From Amia ocellicauda (taxonomy: Eukaryota > Chordata > Actinopteri > Amiiformes > Amiidae), in assembly GCF_036373705.1 (NCBI RefSeq), contig NC_089855.1, positions 49,680,318 to 49,744,317 on the forward strand: a stretch of 64,000 nt of DNA, given 5' to 3'. Position numbers and translations under genes: made by a program. Under the pieces are notes generated by a model. It did not search any database, was not told where the DNA came from, and saw only the letters and a program-made list of their open reading frames with translations. Positions 21,402 through 33,086 of this stretch are shown here, one piece after another; position 1 is the first letter of the stretch; each line of letters starts with the position of its first letter.

Positions 21402-21983
21402 TTAAATACGGTACAATTCGTTAGTAAGGGTATTAATAAGGGTGTTTTGGCTCTCTATCACAAGGTTTTGCCCCACTAACACAAGTCTTTGATTTAGTAA
21501 CAAGGTATGTAGCAACTCATGCCGACCTTCAGGAAGTAGCTCCGGGGGATGGTGTCCTGGCTCAGCTGCAAAGGATGGTCGCTCCGGTAAATCTCGGTCG
21601 AAGGAGGCAGGGAGCGAGCGTATACTCACGGACGGAGACCAAGAAGGCCTTTGCGGTGACACCCTGGCCAATCGCGGTGTACTGTTCAGCGTTTCTGTAG
21701 CCAAGAAACGGGGCTGGGGGGACGATGTTGAAACCAGTCCGTCGTTGGGTGGTGTGTCAACCCTGACTGACGGCGACCCCTGAGGTTGTTGGTTGCCTGT
21801 ATTTGTTCCGCCCGACAATGCGGCGGGCTGAATCTGGATTGTTGAATTACCCCCAGAAGGCTGTGGCCTGAGTAGATGTTGGGGGGTCTCCAAGACCACC
21901 GTGGGGGATCCTCTCGGTGATCTCTCCGGGGAAGATGTTTGATCCCACTTAGACGGGGTAATTGTCCTCAATAGCTCATCCAC
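21402..21983 (-). CDS. Pro/Ser-rich Polinton protein, 193 aa (E1)
   Basis: The reading is identical to the E2 copy at 44992-45573. Confidence 0.6.
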   Translation of the reverse strand: MDELLRTITPSKWDQTSSPERSPRGSPTVVLETPQHLLRPQPSGGNSTIQIQPAALSGGTNTGNQQPQGSPSVRVDTPPNDGLVSTSSPQPRFLATETLNSTPRLARVSPQRPSWSPSVSIRSLPASFDRDLPERPSFAAEPGHHPPELLPEGRHELLHTLLLNQRLVLVGQNLVIESQNTLINTLTNELYRI

Positions 21984-22548
21984 AGAATGACTATCCCAAG
22001 AGTCTTGGGAAGAATAAAAATATACATTACATTTACATCTTTAAACGGCGACAGAAATCAAACTTAAAACAACATGCCCAGGACCTTCAAAACCTTTAGC
22101 TTTTTTAGACCTTTGAAAATAGGCTTAGACATTCACTACAACGCCTTATTATTTACAGACAATATATTTATTAGGACTTGATAATAAATGTAAAACAGAG
22201 AAGCCTCTGTAAATAAACTGTTTCTTAAATGTAATATTGTTAATAAAACACTTTTTATACACACACACACCACATTTCATTTTTAAACGAACCTTCCAAG
22301 TGTAAACGCTTCCTGATCCCGGGACTTCCTGTTTCACAAACGTTTTCACGATCTGTTTAAATATTAAATACAATGAACACCTTCAAGCCTTTTCCTACAG
22401 CCACTTTAAAACAGAAGTATAATTGCGGGAGATAAGCCAAACAACTTACTAAAACCTTTCGGACAGCTTTACTTCCTAACCAGACGGTCGGGCAATCGGT
22501 CATTTCTAAACACATGCCCCAGAAACAAGCCTAGACCTGTCCGGACTT

Positions 22549-23437
22549 CTAAAGATCTTTCCCAGAACCCCCAAGACCTACAGGAAATGGGCACCCCTCG
22601 CTTAAATATTAGCCCTCAACGGGCAAACAAAACCCTTTTAAAAACATTAAAGTTTGAAAGATCTTACTTACCTCCAAAGAATAATCGTTTCTTATGTTTT
22701 TCAGCTGGTTTAGCTTTTTGCACTTCTGTGAAGGTAAGAGACATGTTTAACCTTTAACCACCCCGCTTTATAAAAAGCTTTAACCTCTTACAAGCGGCAG
22801 ATATATACTCACCGCTATCAGATACAGGGGCTGACGGCCTTTCAGATTCTTGAAAGGTTACGGTTCTCGAAGGTAAAACTAAACAAGCCCTCGATGTGGA
22901 AGGCCTTTCGTTGTCTCGAACCACGTTTCTTAATACTGTTAGAAAGGATATTTTTTAAAATTAACAAAACGGGCCTCAAACATTTTACAGAAACGTTATA
23001 CAAACAAACAGGGGTTTAGTTCTTACCCGGTCGGCAGACAGCCTGTCTAGGGACAACCACTTCTCTTGGTTGATCCTCGGAGACATTAATCACAGGCCTT
23101 TCGATAGTTTCTGTGTAATTAAAGAGACCGCCATTAATATATATTAAAACGTTTTCATAACTCTAATGAGCCGCTTCAAAACACAACCACACACCCATAC
23201 ATAAGAACCCTTGAGCGCAAACACAAAAATCTTACCGTCGTTGTTCCAGATGATCTCCTCAGCGTTGGGAATTAACTCCTGTTGACTGGCTGAAAAATAA
23301 TTTTACAGAACTTAAAACAGATGTTATAACCTTATTTACAATACATGCCCACAACCCGCTCTGAGTCAATGAAAATAATCTGAAGACTTACCTAAAAACT
23401 CGTTTAAATCGAAGTCGTTGATGTTGTTTCCGGACAT
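22549..23437 (-). CDS. Candidate six-exon Polinton gene (E1 copy)
   Basis: The layout equals E0 shifted by 21,870 bp. The ATG is at 23437, and all splice-like motifs and block lengths are kept. The few base differences from E0 leave every block open, which is what a real coding set would show. Confidence 0.6.
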
Positions 23438-24822
23438 TGTTGATCTTTAGGCTTAAATCGAAAGGTCAGTATGAGTCTGTCGAGCTGAAGACCAGACCTT
23501 CATACTTATACTGATGGCCGGATGCCGGATCTGCTTGTAAGGCATTGTTCTGGGCTGGCCTTTGTGCCGTCCTGTTACCAATTAACATATCAAAACCAAC
23601 CAATAAAATGACCCTGCATCAATTTCAAATAGAAACCAGATGGCGACGATCTCTCTCCTCTCTACTCTAAACTTTTATTAGAACCTTTTGGTCTCTCAAA
23701 AAAACATTTTTAAGCATCAAGACCTATAGTCAATAAACACTAAGAATATTTCAGGCCTTTATACGCGCTAAAAAACAACCTGAGCCAAGAAAATAACTAT
23801 AAAGATCTAAAATAAGTAGCGCTTTTACAGTGATTTTTTTTTTTTTTTAATAGCGATGCTTTCTTTGGTATTAAACAAGTCACAAACTACTCAGAACAGC
23901 GTTTATCCCCACAAAAGAGATATTTGGGTTTATTTTACAAAGCTTATAAATTATATAGTTTAAAAGTATTCTGAATGTTTTGAGACCACACGCCATGCCT
24001 ACGTTTGTCTGAGCCCACCCCCGTCCCCCGTGGTGTGAGTGATTTAGCCTTGAGTGTTGTGATCTATTTAGCATTGAGTGATCAGTTGTTTTTATTTTTT
24101 AAATGATTCCTTATCATCAGGGATTGAGCCTGCTAAAATACCTTAAAAACATATCCTTATCTTAAGTCTAACTCTTATGAGCTTTAAGACCCTAGAATGT
24201 ATTTAAGTAAAACGAATGAACACATTATGTGTGAGATAAAATATAACCACAGCTTTTTTTTTTTTTTTTTTTTTTTTACAAAAACAATTAACCTATACCG
24301 ACAAACACCCACACACACACACACCCTCTTTTTTTAAATTTTATTTTTAATTAAATTTGAGGGGAGAGACAGAGCCATATACATTGGGGTTAACATAAGT
24401 ACCCTATGCAAAACAGGAATTGTTAGGACCTGTGACCATTACAGACAACAGAACTTGTTGATCTTATAAAATGATTGGGCGAGAGAGACAGAGAGAGAGA
24501 GACAGACAGAGACAGACAGAGACAGAGCCAGTGTGAATATGATAAACGCACTATTCAAAATGGCATTGTTAAGACCTGGGACCATTACAGACAACAGAAC
24601 TTGTTGATCTTATAAAATGCTTGGGCGAGAGAGACAGAGAGAGAGAGACAGACAGAGACAGAGACAGAGACAGTGTGAATATGATAAACGCACTATTCAA
24701 AATGGCATTGTTAAGACCTGGGCCCCTTACATGTATATTTAAAAAAGACCCCCAACCACTACAGGAAGAGCCGACCCATTCACACTCTACAGTTGACCAA
24801 CAAGAACAACAAGAACAACCGG
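23438..24822. other. Polinton right-end non-coding zone (E1)
   Basis: No gene recognised. It has the same AT-rich, T-run, CA and GA microsatellite content as E0, with two copies of the 142-146-bp repeat. Confidence 0.6.
24423..24710. repeat. Two tandem 146/142-bp right-end repeats (E1)
   Basis: Copy one is 24423-24568 and copy two is 24569-24710. They differ mainly in the length of the GACA/GAGA microsatellite. Confidence 0.85.
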
Positions 24823-25003
24823 TTATGGGTGGCCTTGTTGTTCAGGGTTTTAGGGGTGTACACTTTCTGACGGATATGACGTAGGAATAATTAAGGAAAT
24901 AACTCTAAAATCACGCCCCCCAATTATGACGTAGGAATATTAATAAGCTTAGGGCATACGTCATAACAAAATAGGCCGCGCCCAAAAAACCCTACTATCT
25001 ACT
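24823..25003 (-). repeat. Polinton right terminal inverted repeat (E1)
   Basis: Inverted match to 9330-9510. CCTGTG follows at 25004-25009. Confidence 0.95.
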
Positions 25004-25299
25004 CCTGTGTGGTGCATTTTCTCTCTCTCTATCTGTGATTAAATCCTTACTTATATACATATGTCCATGAACGTTTCTGGAGCTCATGTACATCACATCA
25101 CACGACGGGCCGTGTTCTTTTCGGTCACTTTGAAAGTTTTGCTCATGACAATCCTTTTCTATTGCGGCACGATGGCTGCCACCGAGGAAGGAAAGTCGTC
25201 CGCAGTTGGCTGCAAGCTTGCCTGAAGCGCAGGAAAGGACTTACTCGCGACGTGCCACTTAAAGACTGAAGAAGTGGGGGTCGGCCTCACCGAGAGCCC

Positions 25300-27206
25300 T
25301 GAGGATTAGCTCACGTGGTAGAGCGCTCGCTTAGCATTGTAGCGTTATGTTGGGTGTATTTGGATAAGAGCATTTGGGCTCTGAGCTGAAGCACTGATCT
25401 AAAGAAAACCTCTCCCCCCCAAAGTTATCAGATTCCCTTAGCTCATCAGCTTGGAACTGGTTTGCATCAAAGTGACAGTTTTGGGGAGGATGGCACCAAG
25501 AAGAGGCCAAATAGTTTGGAATTCTGCTATGAGATGTCTGGAGAAAGGGGCCTGTAGGTGATAAAAACTCTTTGAAGTGGACGAGAGCCGAAATCCCGAC
25601 ATAGAGCTACGAACCCAGGCCAACCGGCATTTCCAAAAGATGGCATGGATTGACATCAGTCATAAATCAAGCCCCCCTCCAATAGGACACTGGGGGCTGA
25701 AACCGAAATCCAATCTCAAAAACTCAAGAACCAATCACCTCTTGATCTGACAGACTATAAGGAACAGCGGACAGTCTTTCTCGCTCTCTCTCACCTGAAC
25801 CAGTAACTCGCTGCCACAGCTCAACCTGTAGCTCTGTTACCAGAACCGGAACCAGAAACCAACTAAGTCTTTGCCGGCAACAGAAGAGTTAAACTGGGAG
25901 AAGGAGATTGAGCCGTACGAAGAATTCTTTTAAAGGACTTTATTAAATAAAGAACTTTACAGACTGCGCTGCCCGCCTGTGCCCACCTGATCAGTGGAGT
26001 TTTACAGCTGGACAATTGACTAAGTCGACTGTATACGAAAGTGTCAGTCATTTAAATAGCTATTTGAGTCTTAAGAAACTTGACCCTTGGAACAAACACG
26101 GCCCTGCTTTCCTCAAAGACTTTGTCTTCAAATAAGTACGGTGAGAGACCCTGCTTGCCAAGAAGATTTTGTGCACAACCTTGGAGCCTTCAAACCAGTG
26201 GAAAATCTGTTTGGAAACGACTCTACTTTCGCGAAACCCCAACTTCCAGGTGTATCGACTGAGTGGAAGTTCTTGGACAAAGCCGAACCGGACTGCCTTT
26301 GTTCCAAACCACACGGACCTCGTGCCGTGTGCTGTTATCTGAGCCCGAAGCCAGAGAGGCCTCTCTGCGACGAAGTTCAGATAAGTTTAACAGTTTGGAG
26401 TTCATGATTCATGACATTTGAGAAATCAATTAGAAATGTTAATCTGTGATTCATAACTCTAGAATGTGTAATATCATTTAGTTTTCTTAAATATAAATGT
26501 GTGTTGCATTAAACTGTTTTGTTGATCATTTTAGAAATAAAATCTGTCAACGCCGAGAAATATCTTCTCATTCCTGTTTAACTGTTTAGTCTGAAATTGA
26601 CACAAGTTAATAGACATTAGATTATTGGTGGCCCTGCCTATCCTTAATCATTGAATAATAATCAGTTAAGGGAAATTGTGGTAACTAGTAATGATAGGAT
26701 CTTTCTCGGCACCTAAACGTGAATGAGACTGATATATATGTAACGAGAAGTTACCTGACATAAATACTAACCTGCGTAGTTATTTAATGTCTGACTAATA
26801 ATACTAACGAGAGACTCACCTTCGTCTTACTAACCGGTATTGTAGTCAATGTGTTTATAACCTTTTTTGTTTAACGATTTGTGTTATCATATGTGAACCC
26901 ATGCTCTTTGATTTGGTCACGGAAGTGATTTGTCTTCGATTTGTTGATCTAGAGTTGAATTGTAATTAGTTTTTCCCTTTTGTATAATTAGTGTAGTGCT
27001 ACATTTAGTCTTTGTTTTGAATACATTTGACAATTTATATCTTTGGAATTGGTGTCTGCGTCCAATTATTACAGAAATTGAGTTCTACAAGATTCCAGGA
27101 TTCGTGATAAGGTGATACTCTAAATTCACTTCTTTAATTGAAATGTATAAGTGTACCTTACGCTACAGCATGCGAGAGGCAGCGGGATCGATGCCCGCAT
27201 TCTCCA
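25300..27206 (+). pseudogene. tRNA-Ala(AGC) split by LTR-like insertion (S2a)
   Basis: The halves are 25300-25337 and 27168-27206, with GCAT on both sides of the insert. The T loop has the usual ATCGAT here. Confidence 0.9.
25338..27167 (+). mobile_element. Solo-LTR-like element, 1830 bp (S2a)
   Basis: TGTAGCGT...ACGCTACA, the same length as the S1a copy and the same insertion point. In this copy the start and the inverted end agree over 8 bp. Confidence 0.65.
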
Positions 27207-28218
27207 AGGCCTCAGGCGCTCGTGCCCCGGTTTCGGGGGAGAGTCGCTCACTTTTCTTGCCGCAGACACAGGCGCAAGGCATTGCCTGTTTGCCGTAAGG
27301 TTATCAGACACAACGCGCCGGCGACGGCTGCAGCATTAGCACGCCGGCTGGCCCTTCTGAAGTTCCCCAAAAACGACCGAGATGCCGCTTCGACGTCGTA
27401 ACCCCAGGAACGACCGCAAAGACACTCCAACCCTCAATCTTCCGATCCGAAGTCAGACCGAAGAGACTGTATGATGTTTTAGATTAAAGATAGTATGCAG
27501 ACCGAGCAAGTTAGATTTATCGAGCTAGCAAACAGCCATTGAGGCACCTGTTCGGGACGTACCCTGTAGAAATTCCTGTCAACGATAAAAGGATCAAACG
27601 GTGGAGAAAAAGCCCGCAGGATGTTTGTCAAAACTCTGTTTGTGGACTGAATGGCTTTCCCAGATTGGCAGGGACTGTTTTTGGTATTGACTGAGGGACA
27701 GTTGTAAAAGACAACCTCTCACCGGACCTCTGGCATACACCAAAGAAAGCCACCTCACCTCTCCCCCGAATCTCACAAAACACAATCCCCCCCGCCCCCA
27801 GGGAAGACAGACCGCAATCGGACTCGGGCTTGCAACTTTTGATTGGATGAACGGCCGCAAACATTCTGTAATTTTCTTTTAAAGCTTCACTCGTGCTTGT
27901 AAAAAACCGAGGTCTCACTGAAAGAATGCCCTGACGTGGTTGCTTCCAAGCTAGCTGGTTTACAAAGTTCCTTTTCGCTTTAACGATGATTTCCAAGAAG
28001 GGAAATAATCTATCTGTAATCTGTCAACACAGGCACCTTCTTCTCCGTTAAGCCACGCGGTCACCACCAGGAAGATGAACGCACCAGGCTGACCCGGAGT
28101 TTTCGCCAATTCGTCTCCAAGCCTCCCAAGAGGGAACATAAACAGGCCTTATTCGCAGACACAGGCCCTCACGCAGGGAAACCACCGCTTCACCGCCGCT
28201 GCCCCTGCCAAGGGCCCC

Positions 28219-28290
28219 AGGTCCCACCGAGACTTGAACTCGGATCGCTGGATTCAGAGTCCAGAGTGCTAACCATTACACCATGGAACC
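28219..28290 (-). tRNA. tRNA-Gln (anticodon CTG)
   Basis: The sequence equals the S1a copy and is fully paired. Confidence 0.94.
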
Positions 28291-28425
28291 AAGCCCGCTG
28301 CCCACCTCTTGCCCGTGACGAAAGTCTCTGCTCTACGCACACGTCTCGCTCTGTCGCACGGCCAAGTCCAGAGTGAGCCAAGTTGCGCCCAGAGTGCTGC
28401 GTGTGGCGGGTCACTTCCGGAGCCG

Positions 28426-28497
28426 TCCCTGGTGGTCTAGTGGTCAGGATTCGGCGCTCTCACCGCCGCGGCCCGGGTTCGATTCCCGGTCAGGGAA
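28426..28497 (+). tRNA. tRNA-Glu (anticodon CTC), cleanest copy
   Basis: The T stem CCGGG/CCCGG is intact and the B box is GGTTCGATTCC. It is the only tRNA-Glu here without a stem defect, and the best candidate for a working gene. A TTTT lies about 40 bp downstream in the next unit. Confidence 0.95.
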
Positions 28498-28524
28498 GGT
28501 GGATTTGTTGCTCTTCCCCTAGGA

Positions 28525-28530
28525 CCTGTG
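28525..28530. other. Uninterrupted Polinton target site (CCTGTG)
   Basis: The sequence around it reads CCTAGGACCTGTGTGGTGCA. The part up to CCTGTG equals the left flank of E2, and the part from CCTGTG onward equals the right flank of E0, E1 and E2. It is the pre-insertion form of the site, with one CCTGTG instead of two. Diverged versions (CCTGTA) are at 6515-6520 and 52113-52118. Confidence 0.93.
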
Positions 28531-28821
28531 TGGTGCATTTTCTCTCTCTCTATCTGTGATTAAATCCTTACTTATATACATATGTCCATGAACGTTTCTG
28601 GAGCTCATTGTACATCACATCACACGACGGGCCGTGATCTTTTCGGTCACTTTGAAAGTTTTGCTCATGACAATCCTTTTCTATTGCGGCACGATGGCTG
28701 CCACCGAGGAAGGAAAGTCGTCCGCAGTTGCCTGCAAGCTTGCCTGAAGCGCAGGAAAGGACTTACTCGCGACGTGCCACTTAAAGACTGAAGAAGTGGG
28801 GGTCGGCCTCACCGAGAGCCC

Positions 28822-30728
28822 TGAGGATTAGCTCACGTGGTAGAGCGCTCGCTTAGCATTATAGCGTTATGTTGGGTGTATTTGGATAAGAGCATTTGGG
28901 CTCTGAGCTGAAGCACTGATCTAAAGAAAACCTCTCCCCCCCAAAGTTATCAGATTCCCTTAGCTCATCAGCTTGGAAGTGGTTTGCATCAAAGTGACAG
29001 TTTTGGGGAGGATGGCACCAAGAAGAGGCCAAATAGTTTGGAATTCTGCTATGAGATGTCTGGAGAAAGGGGCCTGTAGGTGATAAAAACTCTTTGAAGT
29101 GGACGAGAGCCGAAATCCCGACATAGAGCTACGAACCCAGGCCAACCGGCATTTCCAAAAGATGGCATGGATTGACATCAGTCATAAATCAAGCCCCCCT
29201 CCAATAGGACACTGGGGGCTGAAACCGAAATACAATCTCAAAAACTCAAGAACCAATCACCTCTTGATCTGACAGACTATAAGGAACAGCGGACAGTCTT
29301 TCTCGCTCTCTCTCACCTGAACCAGTAACTCGCTGCCACAGCTCAACCTGTAGCTCTGTTGCCAGAACCGGAACCAGAAACCAACTAAGTCTTTGCCGGC
29401 AACAGAAGAGTTAAACTGGGAGAAGGAGATTGAGCCGTACGAAGAATTCTTTTAAAGGACTTTATTAAATAAGGAACTTTACAGACTGCGCTGCCCGCCT
29501 GTGCCCACCTGATCAGTGGAGTTTTACAGCTGGACAATTGACTAAGTCGACTGTATACGAAAGTGTCAGTCATTTAAATAGCTATTTGAGTCTTAAGAAA
29601 CTTGACCCTTGGAACAAACACGGCCCTGCTTTCCTCAAAGACTTTGTCTCCAAATAAGTATGGTGAGAGACCCTGCTTGCCAAGAAGATTTTGTGCACAA
29701 CCTTGGAGCCTTCAAACCAGTGGAAAATCTGTTTGGAAACGACTCTACTTTCGCGAAACCCCAACTTCCAGGTGTATCGACTGAGTGGAAGTTCTTGGAC
29801 AAAGCCGAACCGGACTGCCTTTGTTCCAAACCACACGGACCTCGTGCCGTGTGCTGTTATCTGAGCCCGAAGCCAGAGAGGCCTCTCTGCGACGAAGTTC
29901 AGATAAGTTTAACAGTTTGGAGTTCATGATTCATGACATTTGAGAAATCAATTAGAAATGTTAATCTGTGATTCATAACTCTAGAATGTGTAATATCATT
30001 TAGTTTTCTTAAATATAAATGTGTGTTGCATTAAACTGTTTTGTTGATAATTTTAGAAATAAAATCTGTCAACGCCGAGAAATATCTTCTCATTCCTGTT
30101 TAACTGTTTAGTCTGAAATTGACACAAGTTAATAGACATTAGATTATTGGTGGCTCTGCCTATCCTTAATCATTGAATAATAATCAGTTAAGAGAAATTG
30201 TGGTAACAAGTAATGATAGGATCTTTCTCGGCACCTAAACGTGAATGAGACTGATATATATATAACGAGAAGTTACCTGACATAAATACTAACCTGCGTA
30301 GTTATTTAATGTCTGACTAATAATACTAACGAGAGACTCACCTTCGTCTTACTAACCGGTATTGTAGTCAATGTGTTTATAACCTTTTTTGTTTAACGAT
30401 TTGTGTTATCATATGTGATCCCATGGTCTTTGATTTGGTCACGGAAGTGATTTGTCTTCGATTTGTTGATCTAGAGTTGAATTGTAATTAGTTTTTCCCT
30501 TTTGTATAATTAGTGTAGTGCTACATTTAGTCTTTGTTTTGAATACATTTGACAATTTATATCTTTGGAATTGGTGTCTGCGTCCAATTATTACAGAAAT
30601 TGAGTTCTACAAGATTCCAGGATTCGTGATAAGGTGATACTATAAATTCACTTCTTTAATTGAAATGTATAAGTGTACCTTACGCTACAGCATGCGAGAG
30701 GCAGCGGGATCGATGCCTGCATTCTCCA
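28822..30728 (+). pseudogene. tRNA-Ala(AGC) split by LTR-like insertion (S2b)
   Basis: The halves are 28822-28859 and 30690-30728. The T stem has a further change in the 3' half (CCTGC for CCCGC). Confidence 0.88.
28860..30689 (+). mobile_element. Solo-LTR-like element, 1830 bp (S2b)
   Basis: Same length and position as the other full copies, with GCAT on both sides. The canonical TG end has diverged slightly in this copy. Confidence 0.63.
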
Positions 30729-31733
30729 AGGCCTCAGGCGCTCGTGCCCCGGTTTCGGGGGAGAGTCGCTCACTTTTCTTGCCGCAGACACAGGCGCAAG
30801 GCATTGCCTGTTTGCCGTAAGGTTATCAGACACAACGCGCCGGCGACGGCTGCAGCATTAGCACGCCGGCTGGCCCTTCCGAAGTTCCCCAAAAACGACC
30901 GAGATGCCGCTTCGACGTCGTAACCCCAGGAACGACCGCAAAGGCACTCCAACCCTCAATCTTCCGATCCGAAGTCAGACCGAAGAGACTGTATGATGTT
31001 TTAGATTAAAGATAGTATGCAGACCGAGCAAGTTAGATTTATCGAGCTAGCAAACAGCCATTGAGGCACCTGTTCGGGACGTACCCTGTAGAAATTCCTG
31101 TCAACGATAAAAGGATCAAACGGTGGAGAAAAAGCCCGCAGGATGTTTGTCAAAACTCTGTTTGTGGACTGAATGGCTTTCCCAGATTGGCAGGGACTGT
31201 TTTTGGTATTGACTGAGGGACAGTTGTAAAAGACAACCTCTCACCGGACCTCTGGCATACACCAAAGAAAGCCACCTCACCTCTCCCCCGGATCTCACAA
31301 AACACAATCCCCCCCGCCCCCAGGGAAGACAGACCGCAATCGGACTCGGGCTTGATTGGATGAACGGCCGCAAACATTCTATGTCATTTTCTTTTAAAGC
31401 TTCACTCGTGTTTGTAAAAAACCCAGGTCTCACTGAAAGAATGCCCTGACGTGGTTGCTTCCAAGCTAGCTGGTTTACAAAGTTCCTTTTCGCTTTAACG
31501 ATGATTTCCAAGAAGGGAAATAATCTATCTGTAATCTGTCAACACAGGCACCTTCTTCTCCGTTAAGCCACGCGGTCACCACCAGGAAGATGAACGCACC
31601 AGGCCGACCCAGAGTTTTCGCCAATTCGTCTCCAAGCCTCCCAAGAGGGAACATAAACAGGCCTTATTCGCAGACACAGGCCCTCACGCAGGGAGACCAC
31701 CGGGTCACCGCTGCTGCCCCTGCCAAGGGCCCC

Positions 31734-31805
31734 AGGTCCCACCGAGACTTGAACTCGGATCGCTGGATTCAGAGTCCAGAGTGCTAACCATTACACCTTG
31801 GAACC
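31734..31805 (-). tRNA. tRNA-Gln (anticodon CTG), base 8 changed
   Basis: The body matches the other Gln copies, but the nearly invariant U8 is replaced by A (GGTTCCAAGG at the 5' end), in the A-box approach. It is probably a weak or dead copy. Confidence 0.75.
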
Positions 31806-31907
31806 AAGCCCGCTGCCCACCTCTTGCCCGTGACGAAGGTTTCTGCTCTACGCACACGTCTCGCTCTGTCGCACGGCCAAGTCCAGAGTGAGCCAAGTTG
31901 CGCCCAG

Positions 31908-31967
31908 TAGTGGTCAGGATTTGGCGCTCTCACCGCCGCGGCCCGGGTTCGATTCCCGGTCAGGGAA
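31908..31967 (+). pseudogene. tRNA-Glu(CTC) pseudogene lacking the 5' end
   Basis: It begins TAGTGGTCAGGAT and ends TCAGGGAA. The first 12 nt of the tRNA, including the 5' acceptor strand, are absent together with about 45 bp of upstream spacer. The B box is intact. Confidence 0.9.
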
Positions 31968-32000
31968 GGTGGATCTGTTGCTCTTCCCCTAGGACCTGTG

Positions 32001-32181
32001 AGTAGATAGTAGGGTTTTTTGGGCGCGGCCTATTTTGTTATGACGTATGCCCTAAGCTTATTAATATTCCTACGTCATAATTGGGGGGCGTGATTTTAGA
32101 GTTATTTCCTTAATTATTCCTACGTCATATCCGTCAGAAAGTGTACACCCCTAAAACCCTGAACAACAAGGCCACCCATAA
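32001..32181 (+). repeat. Polinton left terminal inverted repeat (E2)
   Basis: Pairs with 48409-48589. TTTTTT is at 32015-32020, followed by three TGACGT/ACGTCA motifs. Confidence 0.95.
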
Positions 32182-32223
32182 AGACCCCCCCCCCCGAAGG
32201 CAACGCCCCGAAACTCTCCTCTC

Positions 32224-32231
32224 TATTTAAG
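32224..32231 (+). promoter_or_regulatory. TATA-like box before ORF-A (E2)
   Basis: TATTTAAG lies 67 bp before the ORF-A ATG, outside the TIR. Confidence 0.5.
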
Positions 32232-32297
32232 ACCCCGCGCTGCTTTTAGGCAATACCTCTTTAATTCTCAGCATCTGAAACATCCCGCTTCTTCAAC

Positions 32298-33008
32298 ATG
32301 TCCAGCGACATCAACATGAAACCCCGCAAGAAACAATCCCGGGCAAGGGTTCCTGTACTCACCAATTTGAAGATTGAACGCTCCTGGGTGTTGTTCTGGG
32401 GGGGTCGACGGGGTTACCGCTTTAAAAGGGATCCCAGCTATGTTGGAGTGGAGCTTTTTGCTTTGGGAGAGAAGGAGGGTACGTTGGAACCTTTTGAGAC
32501 GGTGATTGAATACTCTTTTGAGGACTGGTTGAAGGTGATGGCATGGAGAGACCTGGGGCTTGTGGATAAGACTCTAGAAGGCTTGCAAGAGGGTCCAAGA
32601 GAAGGCGAAACGGAGTCTCCTACTCAGAGTTTTGAAAGGTGTGAATGGGAAAGCTTGCAGAACTACGGTACAGTGGTGAAGAGTCTATCTCTAACTACTG
32701 ATCGTAAGGTTTTGTTTAGCAGTACCCTGATTACAAACCCTATTGAAGGGGTTGTGGAGGATCCAGAAAAACAGGTTACTGAAATTATGTTTGACGCCGT
32801 GGACTGGCCGTTCTTGAAAGAGGTCATAAACTGTATAAATGATGGTTTTGACATCTTGACCAAATGTTCACAACTGGATTCTGTTAGAAGGAGAATATGC
32901 TGGATTATGGATTATATATCCCCCTTGAATGACGACGACGATGATAAAACAGACGACCTGTGGGGGGTTGGAGGGGGGTCTGACGGCTCAGGGTCTACTC
33001 TCTTCTAA
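32298..33008 (+). CDS. Polinton accessory ORF-A, 236 aa, unknown
   Basis: This is the first gene inside the left TIR. It has a basic N-terminus (MKPRKKQSRARV at about 7-18), a central region with several Trp residues, and an acidic low-complexity tail (NDDDDDKTDD, then Gly/Ser). There is no signal peptide, membrane segment or recognised fold. The ATG sits in CAACATGTCC, 67 bp past a TATA-like box, and the next gene has its own promoter-like motifs 16 bp after the stop. By position it resembles the left-end early genes of adenovirus-like elements, but that is only positional inference. It is open in all three visible copies (E1, E2, E3). Confidence 0.72.
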   Translation: MSSDINMKPRKKQSRARVPVLTNLKIERSWVLFWGGRRGYRFKRDPSYVGVELFALGEKEGTLEPFETVIEYSFEDWLKVMAWRDLGLVDKTLEGLQEGPREGETESPTQSFERCEWESLQNYGTVVKSLSLTTDRKVLFSSTLITNPIEGVVEDPEKQVTEIMFDAVDWPFLKEVINCINDGFDILTKCSQLDSVRRRICWIMDYISPLNDDDDDKTDDLWGVGGGSDGSGSTLF

Positions 33009-33023
33009 GAGGGCGGTGTGTCG

Positions 33024-33050
33024 TGACGTAGTGAAGAGATAGGATAAAAG
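33024..33050 (+). promoter_or_regulatory. ORF-B promoter: TGACGT plus TATA-like motif (E2)
   Basis: TGACGT (33024-33029) and GATAAAAG (33043-33050) lie 37 bp before the ORF-B ATG. Confidence 0.5.
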
Positions 33051-33086
33051 GCGCAACAATTCATTCATGGTTTAAAATTAAAGAGA

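Larger units (their letters stand above)
9330..25003. mobile_element. Polinton/Maverick copy E1, 15.7 kb, broken
   Basis: This is an end-to-end Polinton, AGTAGATAGTAG...CTACTATCTACT, with 181-bp terminal inverted repeats that differ at about one position. It is flanked by CCTGTG on both sides (9324-9329 and 25004-25009). Family-defining parts are protein-primed polymerase B, integrase, packaging ATPase, adenain-type protease and capsid genes. It has about three or four breaks, touching the capsid block, protease and polymerase. The close match to E2 and E3 and the near-identical TIRs point to a young insertion that was then copied with its host flank. Confidence 0.95.
25004..28524 (+). repeat. 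tRNA array unit S2a
   Basis: A full-length unit with the same order as S1a. This unit has the best-preserved tRNA-Gln and tRNA-Glu of the window. The spacer stretches 25010-25299 and 27207-28218 hold no recognisable gene. Confidence 0.93.
28525..32000 (+). repeat. tRNA array unit S2b, next to E2
   Basis: A nearly full-length unit ending in CCTGTG (31995-32000) against E2. Its tRNA-Gln and tRNA-Glu copies are degraded. The stretches 28531-28821 and 30729-31733 hold no recognisable gene. Confidence 0.92.
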
